The notes under the pieces: model-generated
Told to the model about the DNA's origin: nothing
Databases searched by the model: none
Seen by the model: the letters and a program-made list of their open reading frames with translations, nothing else
Made by a program: the position numbers and the translations under genes
Shown here: piece after piece, positions 13,439-23,531 of the stretch
How positions within the stretch are numbered: position 1 is the stretch's first letter
Layout: every line of letters begins with the position of its first letter
NCBI GenBank assembly: GCA_900169235.1
Contig: FWCC01000296.1
Coordinates: 1 to 64,000 of the forward strand
Reading direction: 5' to 3'
Source: Zarea fungicola
Taxonomy: Eukaryota; Ascomycota; Sordariomycetes; Hypocreales; Cordycipitaceae
DNA length: 64,000 nt

Positions 13439-14148
13439 GATGACGCGTGTGAGCTGGTGCAAGTATGAGGTCTAAGGATTATGTTTTGCCGCTAGAACAG
13501 GCTGAAATTTGAAGCAATGATTTAAGCAAAGCGCGACTTATAAGAATAAGTCTTTCTGTCGAGCGACTGTGGTTTAATGAACTTGGATGCTGGACAGCTT
13601 GTAAGGACAACGCCGGTAAGGCGCCGGGGGCCTGCGCAAACAATCGCGAGACGAACGAAGGGGGGCAACGAGAGGAATGTGTATTGCAGAAAGAGGGCCA
13701 CAAAAAGAGAAATATGACTGCTGCAAGTTCTAATGTCGGTATTGTGCCGGTAGTTTGCTGGTAGTAGTGTGCGAGGCAGTTGAAAGGAATGGCAATTGGG
13801 GAAGAGGAATACGGCAATGAAATATCTCGAGCCGCTCCAAGCTGCCAGTTCAGTCAAAGGGCCGACCTCTAGCGGCCCGTCAGCTGGCAACGTGGGCTCC
13901 AGGAGGCCGGTGCCGCTAACCTCTGTTGGAGCCCGGAACTGACGGGTACAGGTACTAAGCATCCATGATACTCCAAGAGGAGCCGTAATAATCGAGACAT
14001 AGACCCTGAAATCTATAATAATATATTGTATATGTTTGTGTATATAGTTACACCTTTATATGAATGCTTGAATGCTTGAATGCTTGAGTGCTTGAATGAG
14101 AAATAGGCTCTACAATGCTTCCAACCACTTATTATTATGTGACTGGCT
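13439..14148. other. Spacer between transcription factor gene and hydrolase gene
   Basis: Both neighbours are on the minus strand, so this holds the hydrolase promoter and the 3' UTR of the transcription factor gene. Overlapping minus-strand frames at 13479-13962 have no recognisable motif. An 8 bp tandem repeat is listed separately. Confidence 0.5.
14061..14100. repeat. 8 bp tandem repeat, about five copies
   Basis: The unit TGAATGCT is repeated about five times with one substitution in the fourth copy and divergence in the last. It lies about 50 bases past the stop codon of the transcription factor gene, so probably in its 3' UTR. Confidence 0.9.
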
Positions 14149-17088
14149 CTAGCCAAGTCCAACCGCCCAAGCGGCATCTCCCAGCTGCTGAATGAGGTGG
14201 CACAGGTTTTCCACAATTGGTGGCGTCGCCTCCTTGCCATGTATTACATTCGCGCGCAGAATCTCCTGCGCAATCTCCATGCAGGCTTTGGTGTCCTGTA
14301 GCGAAGCCTCTTTGGCCACGCCGCGCAGCACTGGCCCGCGAATCAACGGTCGGCCCTGGTCGAACCCGATGAAACGCTGGACAGACAGCGAGTCCTGATC
14401 ATCCAGGTACACATTTCCGTACGTGTACTGCGATGTCATTGTCTGCTGACGATTTGCCTTATTAACCACGCCATATGTCCACAAGGCTAGTGCGGCGTGG
14501 TGCATGGCGACGGCGTAAAATCCATTCAAATGATCTCCCGGGAATATCTTGGCGCAGCGCAAAATCTGGCCCGCGCTGAAGACGGCAGTGCGTGCTGCCG
14601 TGCTCGCCGCCCACTGCTGCAGTACAGGATAGATGCGACGCGCCTGCTCCTCGCCCTCTTTGCCGGAAAACAGCTGCAAGTCGTCGAGCGAGACGTGCAG
14701 ATTCATCTGCAGCAGGTGCAACACAATATGCTCCTGTGCAGACATATCCGGCCAGTCTCCAGCGATTAGCTGAAAGCTTTGCAACTCTCTCACCAGTTCT
14801 TGATGTCGCGAGTTGAGAAGTAAACTAGCCGAGGAGGTCATGTTGCTTGTATACGATCGGGATCGATGCACCGAGCAGAGTTGTCGGTACTCTAAAATCT
14901 GGCTCCAGAATCCATGTAGAAAGATGGAGATGGAAAGTTGGAGATCTAGGCGCGACGCATTGGCAGGAAGACGGTGAATATCGTAAAAGAGGTCTCCTAT
15001 GGACGGCGGCCGCTTCGTCTGGCCAGAATGTCGCTCCATGTATTTGACCTTCCAGTCCGCCGCGGTTGAAGCAAACCACAATTCTCGCGATTCTGGCAGA
15101 GGTAATGTTAATTCTCCATAGGACATGCACGGGTTAGTCAAGGTGGTCATGGAGACCTGCGCCTCTCGAAGATAGCAGTGAAAGACGAGGCGTTTCCACT
15201 GCTCTCGAGCAACCCACGTCTTCCATTTTCCCTCGAGTTCTTCCCCTTCGTCGGATGGATCCACTTTGATAATGGGATAGTTGCCGCGCTGAAACTTGCC
15301 ACGATAACGCATCATCGTGACCGGAATGACAAGATGGCACTCGGCAATCTCCATTTTGCGTCTGTTTCCACTCCAAAGCGCAATGTCTTGCCATAACATG
15401 AGGGACTGGACGAGGCCCAGGTTTTGAATTGCCGTGTTGTTTGCTTCGAACCGCGACGGGATTGTTATGCGAATAGCCTCTTGTAAAGCAAAGCCAAATT
15501 TCCGAAGCGTCGGGACAGGGGTTGAAACTGCCCCGGCCGCAGCAGCCGTGCCGATCCACTCAGGCCACTGTTCGTTAAGCTTGAATGAAGGGAAGTGAAT
15601 CCAACCGGAAACTTGACAGGCATGCGCCGCCAGAAATATATGAATCATGCTGTCCATTAATTCCACTGTTGGAAACGATGCCGCCACCTGGTTTGTACTG
15701 ATATCGGTCTTGCATGTACTGAGAACGACGGAGAGCAACCTGTCTCGCCCCGACTGCTCAAGTTTCTCCTTTGAAACCCGCGCAGCTAGATTGTCTCCTT
15801 TCTTCAAATGCAATTTGGCGGCTTGGCTGCTGCTGACAGGCATGTGGCCCAACTCTGTATAACCGGTATCGTTGTCCTTTGGCTGCCAGCGCCAGGGTGA
15901 TTCCGTCCAACTTCGGACCAGGGCATTGCGCATCTGTGCCACCTCACTGGCCGTTTCTGGACGACTTATGCTTCCTTCGCGCGTTGAACGGGGCAGATGT
16001 CCGAGAAGATCTAGGTTCCAGTTGTCCAATAGCCCAAAGTCCAGCTCCGTCATTTCGAGGCTGGAGTTGTCGCAAAAGTCAAGGACGGCTAGGCCATGGG
16101 GATCGACAGTCCGCATAGCATTAAACGGCTGATCGTAGAGTACATCTCGTAGGAAGTCAAAAAATGGCATTGATGCCGGATCAATCATGCCTGTCGATTG
16201 TGGCGGCATGATCTGAGCGCTGTCTATTTGCTCCGTGGACGGGTGAACGTAGTTGTATAGCATTTGATTGCCATGTAGACTATTCTGCTCCTGTGCGCTT
16301 TCAGGTGTGGGTAAGTGCGCGTCGTCGAGATGCATCGGCGTGGTTTGCGACCCAGGCGTTGTTTGTGTCAGCGCTGCTGGGACAGAGTTGGCACTCTCAG
16401 CGATGGAGCCCTGCGGGTGATGTGACAACGGCGATGGTTCACTGGAGCCCGTGGACACGGATTGTGGGATGCTTTCGTCCGGAAAGTGCGTGATGCTCTT
16501 TCCATGCCCGTGGCCGGTATCGGCAGAGACACATTCGAGGTTTCTCGCGACACAGCGTTTGCACGGCTTCGTCTCTTCGCACTTCACTCTGGCTGTCGCG
16601 CAGGGCCTGCATGCCTGAGAAACACGGCCGGGACCTGGCGAAGTGTGCTTGCGGCGCCGTTTTCCTGGGGTATCGTTGGCGTGGTTGGCAACATGACGCC
16701 TTAGGAGGTCCTTTCTGGCAAAGGATTTTTGGCATATTTCGCAGATGAAGCGTCGCCCCAGTGTATGTGTCTGTACGTGCCTCACGAGATGTTCGGGTCT
16801 TGAGTATGAGCGCCCGCAATCGCGACAGGCATAGAGGTTGCTTCCTACATGCCCCTTTCGTGCTGATGTCCTGGTAGAGCTGCCACTCTGGCCGGCCTCT
16901 GTTGGTGCTGGGGCAGCTGGGCTAACCACACCGGCGGATCCTGGAGGGAGTTCATTGTATTGTGCAGGATTCGCCGAGAAGCCGGCACCGCTGTGACCAT
17001 GGCTGTAAAGAGGCGGTTGAAGATGCTGATGGTCCAATATCGGCGGCTGAGGGTCTAGGATTTTAGACAAGGACGACGACCCGTTCAT
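14149..17088 (-). CDS. C2H2 plus Zn2Cys6 transcription factor
   Basis: A single uninterrupted frame of 979 codons. Two tandem C2H2 fingers are visible: C88, C91, H104, H108 and C116, C119, H132, H136. They are followed by a basic linker (GKRRRKH) and a complete fungal binuclear cluster with C160, C163, C170, C176, C179 and C186 (spacing C-x2-C-x6-C-x5-C-x2-C-x6-C). Residues 1-80 and 190-300 are Pro/Ser/Gln-rich and probably disordered, suitable for activation. From about residue 450 to the end a helical region matches the style of the fungal-specific transcription factor middle homology domain. Such chimeric C2H2-Zn2Cys6 factors are a known fungal class. It acts in the nucleus; targets are unknown. 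The start has a favourable ATCATGAACGG context. The gene diverges from the MFS transporter at 18977 across 1.9 kb, a layout often seen for a regulator and its target. Confidence 0.93.
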   Translation of the reverse strand: MNGSSSLSKILDPQPPILDHQHLQPPLYSHGHSGAGFSANPAQYNELPPGSAGVVSPAAPAPTEAGQSGSSTRTSARKGHVGSNLYACRDCGRSYSRPEHLVRHVQTHTLGRRFICEICQKSFARKDLLRRHVANHANDTPGKRRRKHTSPGPGRVSQACRPCATARVKCEETKPCKRCVARNLECVSADTGHGHGKSITHFPDESIPQSVSTGSSEPSPLSHHPQGSIAESANSVPAALTQTTPGSQTTPMHLDDAHLPTPESAQEQNSLHGNQMLYNYVHPSTEQIDSAQIMPPQSTGMIDPASMPFFDFLRDVLYDQPFNAMRTVDPHGLAVLDFCDNSSLEMTELDFGLLDNWNLDLLGHLPRSTREGSISRPETASEVAQMRNALVRSWTESPWRWQPKDNDTGYTELGHMPVSSSQAAKLHLKKGDNLAARVSKEKLEQSGRDRLLSVVLSTCKTDISTNQVAASFPTVELMDSMIHIFLAAHACQVSGWIHFPSFKLNEQWPEWIGTAAAAGAVSTPVPTLRKFGFALQEAIRITIPSRFEANNTAIQNLGLVQSLMLWQDIALWSGNRRKMEIAECHLVIPVTMMRYRGKFQRGNYPIIKVDPSDEGEELEGKWKTWVAREQWKRLVFHCYLREAQVSMTTLTNPCMSYGELTLPLPESRELWFASTAADWKVKYMERHSGQTKRPPSIGDLFYDIHRLPANASRLDLQLSISIFLHGFWSQILEYRQLCSVHRSRSYTSNMTSSASLLLNSRHQELVRELQSFQLIAGDWPDMSAQEHIVLHLLQMNLHVSLDDLQLFSGKEGEEQARRIYPVLQQWAASTAARTAVFSAGQILRCAKIFPGDHLNGFYAVAMHHAALALWTYGVVNKANRQQTMTSQYTYGNVYLDDQDSLSVQRFIGFDQGRPLIRGPVLRGVAKEASLQDTKACMEIAQEILRANVIHGKEATPPIVENLCHLIQQLGDAAWAVGLG

Positions 17089-18976
17089 GATGGTTGTCTT
17101 GGCGGCCTGGGAGAGCCAGCATGTAACTTGCGCTGAAGACCAAAGGAGTTACATCGGGTACAGTCCTTTGGCGACTGAAGACAATTTGGGACGTGGGCAG
17201 GTTACGCGCACTGCGGTATCGCTGTCTAGATTGTCTGGGACTTGGGGGAGCAGGTGAAGAGCCTCTTTCTTGGGGCGATGATGGCTCGCCCAGCCAGTGG
17301 TCGGCGGTCGCTGAGATTCAGAAAGGCGATCGCGCGGACTCGGTTCCGTCCAGTGGCTGGACTTTCTGTTGACTGGGGACAGGGTAGGTTTACTCCGTCC
17401 GCAACTGCCTTATTTGCTGATGGGGGCTAAACAGTGGTGCCAAGCATACAAGCATACATGCTGCTGCTCCCTCAGCTGAGCCGCTAAACCAGGCCATGCC
17501 TCCTCTCCTCGCAGGACTAGCTGCTTTAGCGGCCTATTAGCTTGGTACCTAGGAGAAGTGGAGGGCAAGAGGGGTACCTGCTAGGCTGGTAGGTACCTCT
17601 TCAATTGCTTCTTATGAGTCGCGCTCTGACGGGGAGAGCGAGACAGGACGGCACGGTACATACATTGCTCTAACGAATACATTGTACAGACGGCCGAGAA
17701 GTGGGAGCTTGTCCGCGAAACGACATGACGCTAAATTTCCAAGTGCATAAAAACAACCAAAGTTGAAAACATAAAGACATGATTGTAAAACCTCCTCAGT
17801 ATATTTTAGCAGGTACTTTTTTGTCGTGTTCGTCTTGCGTCTTCCTGTGCTAACTAACCTACTGCTATCACTGCCTAACTTAGAAGTTAGTACTAAGTAC
17901 CTACCTACCTTAGTACCTACCTACCTAGGTACTACACAGGCCTAGGCCATCTCACTGGCTCCAGTCCAGCAGACCATCCAGTGCATCCACCGGCTTGGTT
18001 TGCATCTGACTCTGTAACCTCAGGCAGCAAGCCGTGGCTACACCTTCTAGGTCAAAGCTACAATTCGGTTACATGGGCTCGAAGTAATTACTTGCAAGAC
18101 TCCTCCGTATGACCGTTACTCACCACAGTTTCAGCCTGTCATCAACACGTATTCCTATATTACACGATGCGACGTACAGGCCAAGCCAAATATTATTCAC
18201 CATGAGCGCCACAGTACGATGCGATACTGCTCAGAGCAGGACACCTCCCATTCGCAACTTCGACATTGTATCCAACGCCACCAGCTAGCCTGTTCCAGCC
18301 GCTGCAGTCGGCGCTACCGCAGCGGCGGGACTGGACCATTCCAACTGCCAGGACCCCCGGCTTCTGCTGAGCGACTTGATTGCGACGGCGCCCGCCACTC
18401 GAGAGGCGACTGAACCCCAAGTTCTCGGATCTGCACCAGTGAGCATCTCGACAAAACGCCGCATGCTGCTCCAGGAACAAAACACTTGCGAATTATTTAG
18501 TACTACCAGTTCTCGGCAGATGCAGTGAGACGGGGCAACATTACTACAGAACTTGCTTTTTAACAGGGTTACAAGCAAAACATTCCGTCCAGGGCGGACA
18601 AAACGAAACCAGAAAAGCTCAAAAGTCAAAACGGTCTGACATTATTAGCCCGGTCTCGCGCCATAATTGGTCGCGACACCCAAGTGCCACTTACCCAGTA
18701 GTTGCTTGTAGGGCCAGGTAACTTACCATCGGCAGCTGACCGAGTCAAGGACCGACCCCGGGTGAAACCCTTAATTTTTTTCGGGTACTGGTCAATAATG
18801 CGTGTGCTTTTATAATAAATATCTCATCTGGCCGCGCCAATCTCTGGAAAATCGATACCCGCTCGATTGACCCCAATAAAATCAATTCGATAGCAACCCA
18901 CCACCAAGCGAGGGATTGCTGCTGGTTCTGCTGCTACACCTCTCGTTCCCAAACCTGCTCCCCCTGTTGGCTCAGC
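17089..18976. other. Shared upstream region of the transcription factor and MFS genes
   Basis: A 1.9 kb divergent intergenic region. It contains several copies of TACCTAGGTAC-type palindromes and TACCTACC runs (17540-17600 and 17895-17935). A short frame starting at ATG 18202 is broken by TAG after 28 codons and then stays open to about 18526; it is not supported as a gene. No other coding signal was seen. Confidence 0.5.
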
Positions 18977-20819
18977 ATGGGCGCCACCCTGTTGGTTCAT
19001 GCAGCGCGTCCCTCTGAGAAAGAGGGCGAGTGTGCGGCCACAACTTGTCGTAAGGCCACCCTGGGCAACGTGCGCCTTAGACACCGAGAGAATAATTCCA
19101 TCATTCTGATACCGACACCATCGCCTGATCCCAATGATCCATTAAACTGGTGCGTCAACTTTTGAGCATTCCTCTCATGGCATTGATATGGCAGTCTGGC
19201 TAACGAGACACAAACAGGTCTCAATGGCGCAAAACCTACATCGCCACTGTGCTATGTGTTGCCATGGCTATGTGCAACTTTCTAGCTGCCGGTCCGTCTA
19301 TCGCCATTGTGCGCACAGCCATTGACTTTTTCCCCGGGTCTGCGCAGAATGGAACCCTCATGACGTCGGCAATTCCCAAAGTTGCGTACTTCTTCACAAC
19401 TACGGCCCTTCTTCAAGGCATGGGCAACCTCTTTTGGATTCCCGCTGCCAACAAGTGGGGCCGCAGACCTGTCTACATTGTCAGCTATCTCATTTACTTT
19501 GCCACTGCTGTATGGCTCATCTTCGAGAAGTCGTACGGGGGTTTTCTTGCGGGCCGAATCCTGATGGGCCTCGGGGCCGGTGCTGCTGAGACACTTGCAC
19601 CCGTCACAATCACGGACATCTTCTTCTTACATGAGAGAGGTGCCATCATGTCGAGTTATACGTGCTTTCTCTCCATCGGTGTCGCCTTGGGCATGGTCAT
19701 CTCCGGTGCCATCACTGTCAATCATAGCTGGCGTACGATTTACGAGGTGAGCTCCGCCTTGATCGGAGCGGTTCTCCTCACTGTCTTCTTTACACTGCCA
19801 GAGACTGCATATAAGAGGGCTGGCCAAGGCAAAGAAGGCCCGTCAACGATTATTGACACTGCTGAGAGTGATGCAGGTCAGGGCAGTGATATCGAAGTTG
19901 CTCAGCCTACCGTTCCGAAGCAAACCTACCTGCAGTCGCTCAAGGTCTTTCGCCGCCACCCCTTGACTGACGAGAGCTTGCTGAAAATGTTTATCCGCCC
20001 TTTTGGCCTCATCATTTTGCCGCCAGTACTCTGGGCAGCTCTTGTTCAGGCTGTCACTATTGGCTTTCTCGTAGCCGTCACCTCAAATGTCGATCCCGCT
20101 TTTGAGCAAACTTATCGCCTTCAACCTTGGCAAGTCGGCTTATGCTTCCTCGGAGCTATCATTGGATCATTGATTGGCTTCCCAGCAGGAGGTAAGCTCG
20201 GTGACATGTGCGCAGACTATCTGACCAAGCGGAATGGGGGTATCCGAGAGCCAGAGATGCGTCTCCCAACAATAATGATTTCAGCCATCACAGCCCCATT
20301 AGCTCTCGTGCTTTTTGGTGTGGGAATTCAGCATCAGCTGCATTTTATTGTCCCAACAGTTGGCCTGGCATTGTGTGAGTAGCCGGATTCCAATGCCCGT
20401 GCCAAGCGACTACTAACTATGGTCATGCAGTGAACTTTTCCATTACACAGGCCACCAATGTTTGCCTTGTATATGTCATTGATTCATATCGGCCGGTTGC
20501 CGGCGAAGTCACACTGGCCGTAATGGGATTCAAATGTGAGTTCTCTTCTGACTGTTCGGCCATTTCCTTCCAGTGTTTGAACTTCGACTAATAATCAATT
20601 CCAGCACTCTTTGGGTTTTTTCTCTCATTTGAGACAAATCCATGGGTAAATAAGTCTGGGTATCAGAACGCGTACGGCGCTATGGCTGGAATCTCGGCGG
20701 CCGTCATCATCATGTGGATTCCGTTGTACCTTTGGGGCAAGGCACTGCGAACTAAGACTTGGCGGTGGAAGATCATGTCCATAGTGCGTTGGGCAGACGA
20801 CCGAGAAGTTGGTGAATAA
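18977..20819 (+). CDS. Major facilitator superfamily transporter (DHA1-like)
   Basis: Exons 18977-19149, 19218-20374, 20431-20535 and 20605-20819 encode about 549 residues. A hydrophilic N-terminal tail ends in PDPNDPLNW followed by SQWRK, a motif that commonly precedes TM1 in fungal DHA1 drug:H+ antiporter-like proteins. About 12 hydrophobic segments follow. The loop after TM2 reads NKWGRRPVY, a fit to the MFS signature GxxxDRxGRR in degenerate form. The phrase LPETAYKR closes TM6, and a charged central loop (about residues 225-275) separates the halves. It is an integral, probably plasma-membrane, proton-coupled transporter; substrate unknown. The start was chosen because the frame upstream lacks an earlier Met. 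Divergence from the zinc-cluster factor at 17088 suggests possible local regulation, which is inference. Confidence 0.92.
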
Positions 20820-21625
20820 GCTGTGGCAGTGACGCTTGATAATAAATCGTGCGAATCAACAGTATATCCTATTAGAACGCGAGCGTTCCTCTATAGAGCA
20901 TTATTACCTATAATAACGATAAAATTAAATTCAGAACTAGGTCAACAGTCGTCACATCAAAGCCTGGTCGGAGCTTAGGTGACTACTCTTGTTACTATTT
21001 ACAGGCCAATCTGGCGGATGCCTTTACTATTGCTCGCGGCAGATGCCAGCCAGGCGAGTTGGTGAGCTATTGGTACTAAATTGCTCCTTCTTCTCACAAA
21101 AGTGGGGGAGTCCCATGCGTTGCCTCGACAGGCACAGATAGGCGCTACCGAGCGTGTGACATGCACTGTCTTTTGCCTTTTTTAGTGCGATGATGTATTT
21201 GGTGCCAACGCCCACTTCGGCCTCTGCCTGTCGAAGGGCTGCTCGCGTGTCTTGAGCTGCCCTCCAAGCTTCTACCTTCAATATCCATTTGTCTGAATTC
21301 ATCGAGGTGATTCCTTATTCTTGTCTCTCGCACTTCAAGTTTCCTCGGACTCCCCTTTTCTCAAATTCTCTTGCAGTCCCCTGTAGCGCAACTCGGAAGA
21401 CGGGACAAGGGAACTCCAAATCCCGTGGCTGAGCGTGGCCAAACTCTCTTCAGCGCCGAGACTGCAGCCACCAAAAATACACAAAAGGAAACAGCAAAAG
21501 ACAAAAGAAAAGTATTCTACTGAGCCATATTCAAATTTGGGGTCTTTGCTGGTCTTTACCTTTTGAATAGTCTGTTCCAACCCCTCTCTCAACCTGCACC
21601 CGATACTGGGCAGATGTTTTAGAAT
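20820..21625. other. Spacer between MFS and FYVE-RING genes
   Basis: Two tandem plus-strand genes flank this 806 bp region. It should contain the MFS 3' UTR and the promoter and leader of the FYVE-RING gene. A minus-strand frame at 21027-21302 (91 codons) lacks any motif and was not called. Confidence 0.5.
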
Positions 21626-23531
21626 ATGGCGACCCCGCGAGACACTGCCGAGACGGCACAAGCGATCGAGACTGCGACCAATGGCACAACGCAACCAGGC
21701 ATAGGATCGAGCATAGTAGAAACTCAGGGCACCGAGAACACCGTCGGTCAGCATACGAGTCTGTCACCAACCCCCGACCGTCAGAATGAAGAACACGACT
21801 GCCACCAGGCCGACAGCTCTTCGGGCGTTCCCGCGGAGGTTGTGGCTACATCAACCCCGTCTAACGAAAGATCTTACGGAGAAACTGGTACAGAACATGA
21901 GCCTCAAAATACCCGAAACGACGCGCAGATAATCAATACGGAAAACAACTTGTACGGCCGAGAAGAACACGCCTTCGCTGGTACCGAGAGCGTCAGCGAC
22001 AGAAACGTGACCCTACCCATTCGTACATCATCTATGAGCCTTGGGTTACAGAGTACATCTTCCCAAGGAGTCAGCAGCTCACCGTCAACGTCGAATCGTC
22101 GGCAAAGCTCTGGGTCTACATCTCGCAGGCAGTTTATCGGGCCCGACGGTCAAGTCGTTGATTTGGAGACCATCATGTTTCCTCTAAGGTCGAGCAGTGT
22201 TACGCCACATGGACAACATGGACAACGTACACAATATACTCAACACACGCCTCGCCATCATCCAGGTCGGCGAAGCAGCCTGCACAGGCAACTGAGTCCA
22301 ACCCAAGACCAAGAAGAAAGATATCCGCGCGAAACACCAGACTTTGTTCTTCCTAGGTGGCAGTTGGATGCTGAGGTGACGCTGTGCCCCATCTGCAACA
22401 CTCAGTTCAGCATATGGGTTAGGAAACACCATTGCAGGTATGTCTATGGGATGACGAACAACGTAGAGTATTAAGACACAAATTACTAACAGTACGCCAG
22501 AAAATGTGGAAGAGTAGTGTGTGCCTCATGCTCTCCTCACAGAATCACCATTCCGAATCAATACATTGTCCGGCCACCCGGCTCGGAAGCATCCTTTGCT
22601 TCGAGCCTATTCTCAGATCCCATGATTGGTGGATATCTCGACACTGATGGAATTTCAGGTGGTGAAAGAGTGCGACTTTGCAATCCATGTGTGCCGGACC
22701 CAAATACAGCACCACCGCAGAGCCCAACACCACTGTCGCCTCGCACAGCACACGGCAGGTCCAGGAGCAGCGTGAGCAGCGTGAGCAGCCTCTATGACGG
22801 AGTGCAAGCTTCTGGCAGATATGGTGGACTCGTAGGTGCCTTGCAAGCTGTTAATGATGCACAACCATATCATGGCTCTCGGACGCGAAGCATTGCCCTA
22901 GTACGTAACATTCTCGATGGCCGTTTCTTCGGAAAAGTGGTGAGTCTAACCGTTGTAGCAGAATCCTCCCTCGAGGGGCCTCGACCCTGTGCCAACATCG
23001 AGCCGCAGCGCATCATACCAGACACCGTTTGAGCGTTACATGTCGATGCGCCCAGCAAACGCAACCACGTCGCCAGCGTTTACCACGCGACCTGGATTGT
23101 TTGAAGATGGGGCGGCGTCGTCGCGACATAGAGCTCTACCCCCCACACCCCAGATTGCAGAGGAGGATGAGTGTCCTGTGTGCCACAGAGAGCTGCCATC
23201 TACGGCACTGCCAGGGTTTGAAGCGCTACGCGAGCAGCACATCACCTCGTGTATTCAATCGCACAGCACCTACGGAAGCCCTGCTCCCCGCGATGGACCG
23301 ACAGTTCCACCACCACTGCCTCGTCGAAGTGGCATGTATACGTATGCCGCAACGGAGAAGGATTGCGTTGACGATGCCGAATGCACGATATGTCTAGAAG
23401 AATTTGCTGTCGGCGTACCAATGGCGCGGCTGGAATGTCTCTGCCGGTTCCATCGGGCTTGTATAGCCGCTTGGTTTGTGAATCACCCCGGACGATGCCC
23501 TGTACACCAGCATGATGGTTTCGGATTCTAA
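21626..23531 (+). CDS. FYVE-RING E3 ubiquitin ligase, Pib1-like
   Basis: Exons 21626-22437, 22501-22900 and 22962-23531 encode about 593 residues. The N-terminal 240 residues are Ser/Thr/Gln-rich and disordered. A FYVE zinc finger follows: C254, C257, C270, C273, C278, C281, C331, C334, with the phosphoinositide-binding RKHHCRKCG. A RING of C545, C548, C563 or C565, H568, C571, C583 and H586 ends the protein. FYVE plus RING is the arrangement of yeast Pib1, an endosomal and vacuolar E3 ligase recruited by phosphatidylinositol 3-phosphate. Between them, C475, C478, H497 and C501 have the spacing of a small zinc finger, possibly a UBZ-like ubiquitin-binding finger. The second intron ends in TAGCAG, so use of either AG adds or omits one Gln. 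The long linker between the 22501 exon and the RING is Ser/Pro-rich. Confidence 0.9.
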
